Source: Opitutia bacterium (GTDB taxonomy: Bacteria > Verrucomicrobiota > Verrucomicrobiia > Opitutales > Opitutaceae). Taken from it: a stretch of DNA of 64,000 nucleotides. The DNA lies in assembly GCA_947474365.1 (NCBI GenBank), contig CANJIU010000004.1, forward strand, positions 62,001 to 126,000, read 5' to 3'. Shown here in pieces: positions 28,236-38,900 of this stretch; position 1 is the first letter of the stretch, and each line of letters begins with the position of its first letter. Below the pieces are notes generated by a model. That model was not told the origin of the DNA. It saw only the letters and a program-made list of their open reading frames with translations, and searched no databases. The translations under genes and the position numbers were made by a program.

Positions 28236-29090
28236 TCAGTTTTCCACCAACACCGCCGTGACGGGATAATGGTCCGATGGGAAACGGCCGCCACGGGACG
28301 AACGGTCGATCCCGCTCGCCGTCGCCTTGAAATGCACCGTATGGAAAATGAAATCGATCCGCGACCCCTTCACCGTGCCCTTAAATCCGTTGAAACTCGC
28401 CTCGTCCGGGGCCCGCGTCGGGTGTACTTCGCGATACGAGTCGATCCAACGAATCGCGCCCGGCACGGTGGGTCGGACCAGCACGGCGTAAGCCGGATTG
28501 TCCTCGTTGATGTTGAGGTCGCCCGTGAGGATCGCCGGCACGCCCGCGGCGATCGTCGCAAGTTGCTCCGACAGCACGCGACTGGCCTCGCGGCGCGCGA
28601 CGACGCCTTTGTGGTCAAAGTGGGTGTTGGCGTAAACCAGTTCGCGCCCGGTCGAGGTGTCGCGCAATCGCACCCAGCTGCAAATCCGCGTGAGAGCCGC
28701 GTCCCACGACTTGCTGCCGGGAACGTCCGGCTGCTCTGACAACCAAAAATCGCCCTGCCGAACCACGGTGAAGCGATCCTCCCTATAACCGATCAAGGCC
28801 CACTCGCCCTTGCGCTTGCCGTCATCGCGGGCGACCCCGCTGAACGCGTATCCGGGCATCCGCGCGATGATGGCGTCGTGCTGATCTTCGCGCACCTCCT
28901 GAAACCCAATCAGGGTCGGCAAGAATTTTTCAATCGTTTCAAAGAAAAAGTCCTTCCGCTGCGGCCAGGAATTTTCCCCATCCTGCGCGTTCGAGGTGCG
29001 AACGTTGAACGACATAATGCGAATCGGCTCGGCCGCGCCGGCGAGGGTGGCGAGCAACAGCGCCGCCCCGAGGAAACGAAGGGGATTCAT
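28236..29090 (-). CDS. Endonuclease/exonuclease/phosphatase-family exported protein
   Basis: 284 residues from ATG 29090, which starts a signal peptide (MNPLRFLGAALLLATLAGAAE); the upstream in-frame Met adds a non-signal leader. EEP-fold motifs in order: IRIMSFNVRT, IGFQEVRED with the metal-binding Glu, NTHFDHKG, TGDLNINEDN with Asp/Asn catalytic residues, and FPSDHYPVTAVL with the final Asp-His pair. The fold cleaves phosphodiesters or phosphomonoesters with Mg2+. Exported short members of this type often lie in sugar or phospholipid degradation loci. Substrate unknown. It may be the first gene of an operon with the Gfo/Idh and DUF1080 genes. Confidence 0.88.
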   Translation of the reverse strand: MNPLRFLGAALLLATLAGAAEPIRIMSFNVRTSNAQDGENSWPQRKDFFFETIEKFLPTLIGFQEVREDQHDAIIARMPGYAFSGVARDDGKRKGEWALIGYREDRFTVVRQGDFWLSEQPDVPGSKSWDAALTRICSWVRLRDTSTGRELVYANTHFDHKGVVARREASRVLSEQLATIAAGVPAILTGDLNINEDNPAYAVLVRPTVPGAIRWIDSYREVHPTRAPDEASFNGFKGTVKGSRIDFIFHTVHFKATASGIDRSSRGGRFPSDHYPVTAVLVEN

Positions 29091-29416
29091 GCGGAGATTG
29101 TTCGCCGGGCACCGGCCCACGCTCAATGTCCAACTTCACCCGCAAAACAAATCTCGGGAGGCGCACACCGCCGGAATTCCCCGGCAACCGCGTTCGCCGA
29201 AAGGACGAATGATCCGGGTTTGAAAGTTTGGCGGAGATGGGCGTGCCCAGGTCCGGTGATTGGGAAATGCGGGCTTGAGCTCCGCGCGCGTTTCGCATCG
29301 CGTGCGCTCGTTGCCATGCCGCTCCCACCGACCAAGCCCGCTGCTTCTCCGCGCTGGTGCCACCCGACGGAAAACTCGCGACGGACAGATTGATTCCAAG
29401 CTCCCCGCCCATCCAC
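29091..29416. other. Divergent intergenic region, 326 bp
   Basis: Separates the minus-strand EEP gene from the plus-strand sulfatase and must contain both promoters. I see no clear -35/-10 pair, palindrome or small gene in it. Confidence 0.4.
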
Positions 29417-30988
29417 ATGACCGCACCCCATTTCCTTCGCGTGATTGCCGCCTCCGGCCTGATCGTTGCTGCCTCTGGACTCTTCGCCGCCTCCACCAGT
29501 CGGCCGCCGCCCAACGTTCTCTTTATCGCCGTCGACGACCTCAACGATTGGATCGGGCCGCTGCGGGGCCATCCTCAGGCCAAGACACCGAACATCGACC
29601 GGCTGGCCCAGCGCGGTGTCGTTTTCACCAACGCCCATTGCGCGGCGCCACTCTGCAACCCGTCCCGCGCGGCGGTGTTCAGCGGACACCAGCCGTTTGA
29701 AACCGGCGTGCTCGCCAACGACGAAAAAGCCATCCGCACCGCTCGTCCCGACCTCGTCCTGATCCCGCAGCATTTCCAGCAAGCCGGCTACCGCACCTAC
29801 GGCAGTGGAAAACTGCTGCATCAAAAGGTCCGCGGGCTGTGCGAAGAGGAGTTTTATCCCGAGCAACGCTGGAGTCCATTCACCGCCGAGGCGACGACTT
29901 ACACGGCGGCAGAACTCCCCTCGAAAGGAACCGACCACCCGCAACACCGCACCGAGCTCAAGGGCCGCCCCGTGATCCTGCCGCTCAATCGCATGCCGAG
30001 CGATCGCGCCGCTGCGTCGCCCAACGGCGAATCCTTCGACTGGGGTCCCCTGGAGGTGGACGACGCCGACATGGGCGACGGCCAAATCGCCGACTGGGCT
30101 GTAAAGCAAATCCGCGGCCAGCCGAAAACGCCCACGCAGCCCTGGTTCCTCGCCGTCGGATTTTATCGCCCGCACATTCCGCTCTTCGCGCCGAAAAAAT
30201 ATTTCGATCTCTACGCCGGTCTGGACATCCAGCTTCCCAAGGTGAAGGCGGACGACCTTGACGATCTCAGCGAAACCGGTCGCCGGTGGGCGCGCGATCC
30301 CGTCACCGCCGGGTCCCATGCCGCCGTCGTAAAATACGGCCAATGGAAGGCCGCCGTCACGGCCTACCTCGCGTGCGTCTCCTTCATCGATGCGCAGTTG
30401 GGCAAGATGCTCGATGCGCTCGACGCGAGCTCCGCCGCCGACAACACCGTCATCGTCTTCTGGGGCGACCACGGCTGGCATCTGGGCGAAAAGGAACATT
30501 GGGGCAAGTGGACCGGCTGGCAGCGCGCCACCCACGTGCCGTTCATCGTCTCGCCCGCCAAGAGCGGCGCGACCGCGGATTTTCCCCGCGGCGTTGTCTG
30601 CGCGGATCCCGTCGGGCTGATCGATCTTTATCCGACGCTGATTGATTTGTGCGGCATCGCCACACGGCCGGGCCTCGCCGGCCAATCGCTCGCACCCCAG
30701 CTGAAAAATCCGACGGGCTCCTCCGACCGCCACATCCTCACCTGTTTCGACGCCGGCAACTATTCCGTGACCGGACCGCGCTGGCATTACGTCCGCTACG
30801 CCGACGGCAACGAGGAACTCTACGACTCGGTGAACGATCCGCACGAATGGACGAACCTTGCCGGCCGCCCCGAAGTGCGCGCGATCCAACAGGCGATGGC
30901 CGCCAAATTACCCGCGGTTTCGGCCAGCCCCAGCGATACCCCGCCGCCAAAGGCCGGCACCAAAAAGAAGAAGAAAGCACCGCGCTGA
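29417..30988 (+). CDS. Sulfatase (iduronate-2-sulfatase-like), exported
   Basis: 523 residues. ATG 29417 (MTAPHFL) starts a signal peptide (VIAASGLIVAASGLFAAS), so an upstream in-frame start was rejected. NVLFIAVDDLNDWIGPL carries metal-binding Asp40/Asp41, and LCNPSRAAVFSG has the CXPSR formylglycine motif at Cys80. WGDHGWHLGEKEHWGKW holds the distal Asp-His. The DDLNDW and KTPNIDRLAQRG style is characteristic of iduronate-2-sulfatase-like bacterial enzymes that remove sulfate from glycans. A Lys/Pro-rich tail (KAGTKKKKKAPR) is unusual. It converges with the sialidase-like gene. Confidence 0.92.
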   Translation: MTAPHFLRVIAASGLIVAASGLFAASTSRPPPNVLFIAVDDLNDWIGPLRGHPQAKTPNIDRLAQRGVVFTNAHCAAPLCNPSRAAVFSGHQPFETGVLANDEKAIRTARPDLVLIPQHFQQAGYRTYGSGKLLHQKVRGLCEEEFYPEQRWSPFTAEATTYTAAELPSKGTDHPQHRTELKGRPVILPLNRMPSDRAAASPNGESFDWGPLEVDDADMGDGQIADWAVKQIRGQPKTPTQPWFLAVGFYRPHIPLFAPKKYFDLYAGLDIQLPKVKADDLDDLSETGRRWARDPVTAGSHAAVVKYGQWKAAVTAYLACVSFIDAQLGKMLDALDASSAADNTVIVFWGDHGWHLGEKEHWGKWTGWQRATHVPFIVSPAKSGATADFPRGVVCADPVGLIDLYPTLIDLCGIATRPGLAGQSLAPQLKNPTGSSDRHILTCFDAGNYSVTGPRWHYVRYADGNEELYDSVNDPHEWTNLAGRPEVRAIQQAMAAKLPAVSASPSDTPPPKAGTKKKKKAPR

Positions 30989-31116
30989 GGAGCCGATTCC
31001 GCCGGGGCGTATCTGCCGATTTTCAGTCACGTCCCAAGAATGGCGGACGCCCTAACGTTCGTTGTTCCGCCTTCAGGCCGACTCCAAGCCGCGAACCGCC
31101 GGCCAGGGACATTTTT

Positions 31117-31173
31117 TGGGGACGCGACGCCCTCGTCGCGTTGTGTCGGCAACGGGGGAGTCGCCGCTCCAGG
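31117..31173. repeat. REP-like two-arm palindrome
   Basis: The left arm is a perfect consensus (GGGGACGCGACGCCCTCGTC, then GCG). The right arm has decayed to AACGGGGGAGTCGCCGCTCCAGG. It sits in the 264-bp gap between the convergent sulfatase and sialidase-like genes, where it could also serve as a terminator. Confidence 0.75.
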
Positions 31174-31252
31174 CTTCAGGGAGACCGGCGAATTCGACGT
31201 ACGCGTACCCTTGCATCGCAGAATCCTCGTCCGTCACGAAGTATTACCACCT

Positions 31253-32539
31253 TCACTTCGGATCGCCTGCCATGACCCACGCTTCGTTGAAGTGCGCGTG
31301 TTTGATCGACTTGACCCGCGGCTTGCCCTCCGCGTCCTTCTCCGCGCCCTGCTCATCCGCCTGAAAACTGTAACTGGCGTGGAGCGTGCCATCCTTCGCC
31401 TGAAGGATGCTCGGATAGTGGAAACGGGCCGAATTGCGCGCCGTTTGCGCGGAAACGTCCCGGGTGAGTTCAAGGTGGCGCTTCCACTTCCAGGTCTTTC
31501 CCTCGTCGTCGGAAATTTGCACCGCCAAGCTGTGCCGGCTGCTCTCGGTGTCGTTGCCGATGAGGATCCAATGTCCATTGCGCAACGAGGTGACCTCCGC
31601 GCCCGAGCCCGGATTGGGCAGAGCGGTGTCGGTGACGACGCTCCACGTCTCGCCGCGGTCCCGCGACTCCGATTGATGAAGGCGCTTCGGCGGCGGACCG
31701 TTGTCCCTCATCAGGCAATACAACGAGCCGTCGCGACGCTGGACGAGGCTCGGCTGGATGTTCCCGCGACCGATGAGTGGAGTGCTGGTGTGCCACGTCT
31801 GCCCCCAGTCGTCGGAGATGTTCATCAGCGAAAAATCGAAACCGTCCGAATACAGCGGGACGATCAACCGACGTCCGTCCAGCACGAAGGGGTGCGCCCG
31901 CGTGAACCAGCCCAGCCGCCGCGTGAGTTTGTCGGCCGCCTGCGTGCGCAACGACGCGAGCCACTTCCCTCCATAGCTGCCGTCAGCGGAGGAAGGTGAC
32001 GCGGCGAGCACCGCTTCGGCCTGCCGGACGAAGGTGTTCACCGCCGGCTCGAACTCCGGCCCCGGCGTCACGTGCATTACCTCGCTGAGGTCCCACTTCG
32101 GCGGCCCGGCGCGCAGATAGTCGGACGAGATGCGATATTTCATGAGCGCGGATTCCCAGGTGTTCGCGAGAATGGTCGGCCACATCAGCCAGAGCCGACC
32201 CCAAGGATCGATGAACATGCAGCAATTCGTGTCGGGATAACCCGGCGTGTCGGCCATCGTGAAACGCCCGCTCCACGTCCGCTCGCCGTGGCGCAGCCGG
32301 GCGCCCTCGACCCTGACGTCATCCGCCGTGCGCTCGCCCGAGCCGTGGAACCAACACACGATCAAATCACCATTCGGCGCCTCAACGAGGCACGACCCGT
32401 GGTTGTGCCAGTGCTCGAGGGGAAAGATCAGCTCACTGGTGTGAAACGGCGTTTCCGCGGACGCGGCGGGTGTGGGTGACGGGCCGAGTGCGGATACGAG
32501 GATGAAAACGGTGATCAGAAAACGAAGATGCGGCGACAT
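31253..32539 (-). CDS. Exported sialidase-family (BNR-repeat) protein
   Basis: 428 residues. ATG 32539 (MSPHLRF) begins a signal peptide; the long upstream open extension reads antisense into the next gene and was discarded. Asp-box motifs of six-bladed sialidase propellers occur as SDDWGQTW, SRDRGETW and SDDEGKTW. HGSCLVEAPNGDLIVCWFHG at the N-terminus is typical of the BNR_2 family annotated exo-alpha-sialidase. Known members cleave sialic acid or, often, other sugars, so the true substrate is open. It converges with the sulfatase and is divergent from the PVC-type dehydrogenase (175 bp). Confidence 0.85.
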   Translation of the reverse strand: MSPHLRFLITVFILVSALGPSPTPAASAETPFHTSELIFPLEHWHNHGSCLVEAPNGDLIVCWFHGSGERTADDVRVEGARLRHGERTWSGRFTMADTPGYPDTNCCMFIDPWGRLWLMWPTILANTWESALMKYRISSDYLRAGPPKWDLSEVMHVTPGPEFEPAVNTFVRQAEAVLAASPSSADGSYGGKWLASLRTQAADKLTRRLGWFTRAHPFVLDGRRLIVPLYSDGFDFSLMNISDDWGQTWHTSTPLIGRGNIQPSLVQRRDGSLYCLMRDNGPPPKRLHQSESRDRGETWSVVTDTALPNPGSGAEVTSLRNGHWILIGNDTESSRHSLAVQISDDEGKTWKWKRHLELTRDVSAQTARNSARFHYPSILQAKDGTLHASYSFQADEQGAEKDAEGKPRVKSIKHAHFNEAWVMAGDPK

Positions 32540-32714
32540 GAACGAGGGAGAAAGGGATCGGGAGCGGGAGCGGGCGCTTCGCGTGATGAGCCTCCGAGCG
32601 AGGTCAGGAACGAGGTGGCACGACGCCCGCTTTTTGCCGCGTGAATTAAGGGCACGCAACGACGGTCTTTTGCGCGTTGCCACGCCGCCGACACCGTAGT
32701 CTGGTAGCCGGGCC

Positions 32715-35700
32715 GTGAGAACTCTCCCCTCCTCCGAATCGGCATGTCGTCCGCACCTCGCGTTGTTCGTGCTCGGCACACTCGCGCTTGTTTCGTGCTC
32801 GCGCCCTGCCCCCGCCCTCAAGTCCGATTCCGCCACTGCGGCCGCCCCGACGACCGGCGCCGCCGCCGCTCCCGCGACCGCATCGTTCAAATTCGCCACC
32901 CAAACACTCACCGTACCCGCGGGCTTCACCGTCGAACTCGTCGCCGCCCCGCCGCTGGTGAACCGGCCCATCTCCGTCGCCTTCGATGAGCAGGGCCGCC
33001 TCTATGCGACCGACTCCTCTGGGCTGAGCGAGCGGGCGCCGATTCAATTCGAGCAAAAGCCCCACCGCGTCGTGCGGCTCGAGGACCGCGACGGCGATGG
33101 CAAATTCGAAAGCTCCACGGTGTTCGCCGAACACATGATGTTTCCGCAGGGCGCGATGTTCTACGAGGGTTCGCTTTATGTCGGAGCACCGCCTCACATC
33201 TGGAAGCTCACCGACACCAACGGCGACGGCGTGAGCGATCAACGCGAGGCGTGGTTCGACAGCAAGACCCTCACAGGTTGCGCCAATGATCTCCACGGCC
33301 CGTATTTCGGGCCCGACGGCTGGTTCTACTGGACCAAGGGCGCCACCGCCGAGCAGACCCACACACTCGGCAACGGCAAGACCTTCGTCTCCCGCGCCGC
33401 CCACATCTACCGCGCCCGCCCCGACGGCACGGGGCTCGAGCCGCTTCTCACCGGCGGCATGGACAATCCCGTCGGCGTCACGTTCACCGCCACCGGCGAA
33501 CGCATTCTCAGCGGCACCTTTTTCCAAATCGGCACCGCCGGAAAGCGCGACGGCCTGATCCACTCCGTCTACGGCGGAGTCTACGGCAAGGAGAACGCCA
33601 CCACCGCCGGCCACCCGCGCACCGGGGACCTCATGCCGATCATGACGCACATGGGCGCCGCCGCGCCGTGCGGATCCGCGACGTATCGCTCGCAGGGATT
33701 CGGCGCCGACTTCACCGGCAATCTCTTCGTCTGCTACTTCAATCTCCGCAAAGTCTCGCGCCATGTGCTCGTGCCCGACGGCGCAACATTCAAGACCGTC
33801 GACACGGATTTCGTCACCTCCGACAGCCTGGATTTTCACCCAACCGACGTGCAGGAAGACGCCGACGGCAGCCTGCTCGTCATCGACACCGGCGGCTGGT
33901 ACAAAATCTGTTGCCCGACCTCGCAACTCGCCAAACCCGACGTACTCGGCGGCATCTACCGCATCCGAAAGACCGGCGCCCCCAAGGTCGACGACCCGCG
34001 CGGCTTGAAGCTGCCGTGGGCCACCCTGGCGCCCGACGGGCTCGTGAAACTTCTCGCCGACGCGCGTCCCGACGTCCGGGAGCGCGCGATGCATCAGCTC
34101 GGGAAGCAGGGTTCGACCGCCGTCTCTGCGCTGACGGAAGCCGCGACCAAATCACCCACCGCCGTCGTTCGGCGCAACGCCGTCTGGACGCTCGCCCGGA
34201 TCGACAGTGAGGCGGCACGAGCCGCGGTGCGTTCCGCCCTGGCCGACAAGGATGCTTCGGTTGTTCACAGCGCGATGCAGGTCGTGAGTCTCAGGCGCGA
34301 CATCGCCGCGCGGTCCCTCTTGGAAAACTTCCTTGGCGGCGACGCCGCTCACGCGCGCATGGCGGCGGAAGCCCTCGGCCGCCTCGGCGACGCACGGGCC
34401 ATCGAACCGCTGCTCGCCGCCACACGCCGCTTTGGCGACACGAAATTCACCACGACTGGCGCGCCCGAGGATTTTGCGGAGCGCGCGCTGGAACACTCGT
34501 TCATCTACGCCCTGATCGAAATCGGCCGGCGCGAGCCCGTCATGGCGCAGCTGAAAGCCGAGGCTTCACCCCGGCTGATCCGCGTCGCACTCGTCGCGCT
34601 CGACCAGATGACCGACGGCGGCCTCAAGGCCGAGAACGTCATCGGCTGGCTCGACTCGAAGCTTCCAATGCTGAAGCAAACCGCCGGCTGGGTCGTAAGT
34701 CATCACCCGGAGTGGGGCGGCGCGCTGGCGGATTTTTTCCGCAGTCAGCTCGCAATGAAATCGAGGACTGACGCCGAGCTCACCGATCTGCAGGCTCAGC
34801 TCGCACGTCTGGCCCCGGCGTCGGCGATTCAGGAGGTGTTGGCCACGACTGCGGGCAATGGCAACGCGAGTTCCTGGGCCCGTCTGCTCGCGCTCCGCAC
34901 GATGGCCGCGGCAAACCTGAAGGAAACGCCGGCGCTGTGGCTGTCGACCGTCGCGAGCCTCCTCGGCGGCAACGACGCCGCGTTGATCCGGCAGGCCGTC
35001 GCAACCGCACGTGTCCTGCCGCTGCCGAAGGGCGGACATGCATCGCTCGCCGCGGCGCTCGCCCAGGTCGGCCGCAACCACAACGTCCCGGACGATGTCC
35101 GGCTCGATGCGCTCGCGAGCACGACACCCGCCGCGCTGTCTTCGGTTGAGCCCGCCCTCTTCGACTTTCTCTGCGCGCACCTCGAAGGAACACAGCCGAT
35201 GCTCGTCCGCAGCGCCGCTGCCACGGTGCTCGCGAAGGCGCCGCTCGCGTCCGCGCAACAACTTGCGCTCACCGACACGATGAAAACCGTCGGTGCGCTC
35301 GAGGCTCCGAAACTCCTGCCCGCATTTGAACGAAACGCGAACGAGGCGCTCGGCCTGAAGCTGGTGGCCGCGTTAAAAACGTCCTCCGGCCTCCCCGGGG
35401 TGCGCCCCAGCGCGCTCAAGCCGCTCTTCGCCAAGTATCCCGCCTCCGTGCAACACCAAGGCGATGAATTGCTCACCCGGCTCAACGCCGACGCCGCGCG
35501 CCAGAACGCCCACGTCGATGCGTTGTACGAGGCGACCAAGGGCGGCGACGTCCGGCGCGGACAATTGGTCTTCAGCAGCGAGAAAACCGCGTGCGTGATG
35601 TGTCATAACATCGGTTATCGCGGCGGCCGCCTCGGACCCGACCTGACGAACATCGGAAAAATCCGCACCGAACGCGAACTGCTGGAAGCCATCGTGCTGC

Positions 35701-35960
35701 CGAGCGCGACCTTCGTCCGCGGCTACGAGCCGTTCGTGGTCACGACCAAGAGCGGCGAGACCCACAGTGGCATTATCCGCAAAGACGCGGCCGACGAGGT
35801 AGTGCTCGCCACGGGCCCCGAGTCGGAGCAGCGCGTCGCCCGTAGCGACATCGCGCAAATTCAACCGGGCACGATGTCGCCGATGCCGCCGGGCATGGAT
35901 GCGGTGCTGACCAAGCAGGAACTGGGCGACTTGGTCGCGTTCCTGAAATCGCGGCAGTGA
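32715..35960 (+). CDS. PVC-type membrane-bound dehydrogenase with HEAT repeats and cytochrome c
   Basis: 1081 residues from GTG 32715. No ATG gives the export signal, which ends in the lipobox ALVSC (Cys28). An N-terminal beta-propeller dehydrogenase-like domain (about 55-425) contains PPLVNRPISVAFDEQGRLYATD, HRVVRLEDRDGDGKFE and ANDLHGPYFGPDGWFYW. HEAT-like helical repeats fill about 440-920. The C-terminal cytochrome domain carries CVMCH (Cys960, Cys963, His964) and MSPMPPGMD near the distal Met. This is the architecture named PVC-type haem-binding dehydrogenase, found in hundreds of copies in Planctomycetes and Verrucomicrobia; the substrate is unproven. Its stop overlaps a possible GTG of TonB receptor A. 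Confidence 0.92.
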   Translation: MRTLPSSESACRPHLALFVLGTLALVSCSRPAPALKSDSATAAAPTTGAAAAPATASFKFATQTLTVPAGFTVELVAAPPLVNRPISVAFDEQGRLYATDSSGLSERAPIQFEQKPHRVVRLEDRDGDGKFESSTVFAEHMMFPQGAMFYEGSLYVGAPPHIWKLTDTNGDGVSDQREAWFDSKTLTGCANDLHGPYFGPDGWFYWTKGATAEQTHTLGNGKTFVSRAAHIYRARPDGTGLEPLLTGGMDNPVGVTFTATGERILSGTFFQIGTAGKRDGLIHSVYGGVYGKENATTAGHPRTGDLMPIMTHMGAAAPCGSATYRSQGFGADFTGNLFVCYFNLRKVSRHVLVPDGATFKTVDTDFVTSDSLDFHPTDVQEDADGSLLVIDTGGWYKICCPTSQLAKPDVLGGIYRIRKTGAPKVDDPRGLKLPWATLAPDGLVKLLADARPDVRERAMHQLGKQGSTAVSALTEAATKSPTAVVRRNAVWTLARIDSEAARAAVRSALADKDASVVHSAMQVVSLRRDIAARSLLENFLGGDAAHARMAAEALGRLGDARAIEPLLAATRRFGDTKFTTTGAPEDFAERALEHSFIYALIEIGRREPVMAQLKAEASPRLIRVALVALDQMTDGGLKAENVIGWLDSKLPMLKQTAGWVVSHHPEWGGALADFFRSQLAMKSRTDAELTDLQAQLARLAPASAIQEVLATTAGNGNASSWARLLALRTMAAANLKETPALWLSTVASLLGGNDAALIRQAVATARVLPLPKGGHASLAAALAQVGRNHNVPDDVRLDALASTTPAALSSVEPALFDFLCAHLEGTQPMLVRSAAATVLAKAPLASAQQLALTDTMKTVGALEAPKLLPAFERNANEALGLKLVAALKTSSGLPGVRPSALKPLFAKYPASVQHQGDELLTRLNADAARQNAHVDALYEATKGGDVRRGQLVFSSEKTACVMCHNIGYRGGRLGPDLTNIGKIRTERELLEAIVLPSATFVRGYEPFVVTTKSGETHSGIIRKDAADEVVLATGPESEQRVARSDIAQIQPGTMSPMPPGMDAVLTKQELGDLVAFLKSRQ

Positions 35961-38900
35961 GCGCGGACTGCCGTGTGATTCGGCGCAATTTAGTTTCCGA
36001 AAGCTGGGGACGCGACGCCCTCGTCGCGTGGCTCGCGATCGCGACGACGGCGGCGCGGCTCCAGAGATCGCCATTCACTACGCATCGGCTGTTCCCCAAG
36101 TCCAAATATGGGGCGGCGTCCCGAGCGACGAAACTGCCGCATTGCGTTTTGTTCTTTGGCGCGCTCGTCATGGGGATGGCGTTACCCTCCGCCTCGCTGC
36201 ACGCCCAAGCGACTGCAGTCGGCACGATCGAGGGCCGCGTCTTCAACCCCGGCAACGGCGCCTATCTGGAAAACGCCCGCGTCACCGTCGAAGGCACCGC
36301 AATCGAGGCCTTCACGGACGCCACCGGCTTTTACCGCATCTCCCCCGTGCCTTCCGGCCCGACGAAGCTCCGCGTCTTCTTCACCGGGATTGAGCCGCAG
36401 ACCGTTACCCTCACGGTCCCGATCAGCGGGACGGTGCAGCACGACATCAATCTCGCCGCCTCTGGCGAGAGGCCCGGGAAGGACGGCCGTCCGGTCAAAC
36501 TCGATCGCTTTGTCGTCAAGGAGTCGCAGCAGATGGACGGCGCGGCCCTCGCGATCAACGAGCAGCGCTTCGCCGCGAACCTGAAGACCGTCGTGGCGGC
36601 CGACGAATTCGGCGCGGCGTCCGAGGGCGATGTCGGGGAGTTTCTCAAATATCTGCCGGGCGTCTCGATGGACTACCTCGCGGGCGACGCGCGCCAGGTT
36701 TCCCTCGGCGGCGTGGAGTTCAATTACACGCCCGTGACCTTCGGCGGCTTCGGCATGACGAACGGCAACCAGGGCGGCACCAACCGCGGCGTGTCGCTCG
36801 AATACATGTCACTCAACAACGTCTCACGCGTCGAGGTGATCAACTCGCCCACGCCGGAGTCGCCCGGCGCCGCCCTCGCGGGCTCGATCAATTTCGTGCC
36901 GCGCACCGCCTTCGAACGCGCGAAGCCCCAGTACAGTTTCAGCACCTATCTCGCGATGCGGGACGACGTGCGGGATTTCAACCGCAGCATCGGGCCACGC
37001 GCAAATCCGACGCGCAAAGTGCTCCCCGGTTTCGAATTTTCCTGCGTCGTTCCCGTCAACAGCCGTTTTGGCTTCAGCCTCTCCGGCACCGCGTTTTCCC
37101 AGTATAGCGCGCGTGATTCGATGGCGAACACCTGGCGGGGCGGCAATGCGCCGACCACGGTGGCGGCCAACGGCACGACCGGCTTTCCCGACACGACGCC
37201 GGACAAGCCCTACCTCACGAGCTATGTCTTCCGCGACGGCTTTCTCGTGCGGAAGCGCACCTCCGTCGCCCTGACCGTTGACTACAAGTTCAGCGCCAAC
37301 GATCGGCTCGCGTTCTCAATCAGCCGTTCCACCTACAACACGAATTACGACATCCGCGGCCTCACGTTCGGCATCACGCGGGTGCTGCCGGGAAATTTCT
37401 CGCCCGCCTTTACCCACGGCGCCGCGGGCCAGGGCGCGCTGACCGTTTCCACCGAGGTGCGCGATCGCAACACCACCACCGTCATGCCCACGCTGGTCTA
37501 CCGGCACGACGGCCCGCTCTGGAAGGCGGAGGCGGGCACCGGGCTTTCCCACTCGCGCGACAGCACGCAGAGCGGCGATCGCGGCTGGTTCGCCCTGACG
37601 TCCTCCAGCCGCGCCGGCGTGACCGTGGCGTTTGACGACATCACGCCGCTGCGTCCCGGGAAGATCTCCGTCGCCGACGGCACCACGGGCGCCGCGATTA
37701 ATCCGTTTGAGATCGGCACCTACGCCCTCGCCACCACCTCGCTGGCGATTCCACAAAACACCGACACCAAGCGGAGCGCTTTTGGAAATCTGCGGCGCGA
37801 CTTCACGTGGCGCGGCCTACCCTTCTCCCTCAAGGGCGGTCTCAACGTCGAGAATACTATCCGCGACGACACCCGCACGATTCATCCCTCTAACGTCTCC
37901 TACAATTACGTGGGCCGCGATGGCCGGCCGAGCACCACACCGGTCGGAAGCGACGACGCCGCGGCGCCGTTTTTCTATTCGGAAATCGCGGGACGTCCGA
38001 CGATGTGGGGATTCCCCAGCATCCCGGTCGTGAACAACTCCAAGCTGTGGGCGTTCTACCAGGCCAACCCCAGCCAATTCACCTCGGATGACAACGCCAC
38101 GTATCGGGCCGCCGTCACTCCTTCGAAGCGGGCGGAGGAAACCGTCTCGGCCGCCTTTATTCGTGGCGATGTGCAGCTCCTGAATCACCGGTTGAAGCTC
38201 GTGGGCGGCGTTCGCGCGGAACAGACCAACATCTACGCGGAGGGGCCTTTGACCGATCCGACGCGCAATTTCCAAAGACGCGCCGACGGCAGCTTCATCC
38301 TCGGGGCGAACGGCCGGCCGCTGCTGATCGTGCCCACCAGCGACGCGCTCGGCGTCTCGAAGCTGACGTTCATCAGCCGCGGTTCGAAAGTGCACAAGGA
38401 ATACCTGCGCTGGTTCCCGAGCCTCAATGCGAGCTACACCCTCAGCGAAAACCTGGTCGCCCGCGCCGCCCACTACACTTCGGTCGGCCGGCCCAATTAC
38501 AACCAGTACTCCGGCGGCATCACCCTGCCCGACACCGAGGCCGATCCGAGCGTGTCGAACCGAATCACGGTCAACAACGCCGGCATCAAGCCGTGGAGCG
38601 CACGCTCGACCAACGTCGCGCTGGAATACTACTTCACGCGCGTCGGGCTCGTGTCCGTGAGTGTGTTCCGCCGTGATTTCAAAAACTTCTTCGGCAACAT
38701 CGTGCGGCCGGCCACCACCGATTTCCTCGCGCTCTACGGACTCGATGCCGCCACCTACGGCGACTACTCGGTCTCGACGCAGTACAACCTCGAAGACGAG
38801 GTCCGGATGGAAGGCTTTTCCTTCAACTACAAACAGGCGCTCACGTTTCTCCCGTCGTGGGCGCGGGGCGTGCAGGTTTTTGCCAACGGCAGCACTCAAC

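Noticed and set aside
26632..28269. 545-codon plus-strand frame
   Set aside because: Opposite the Gfo/Idh gene with its Tat signal, Rossmann site and ribosome-binding site.
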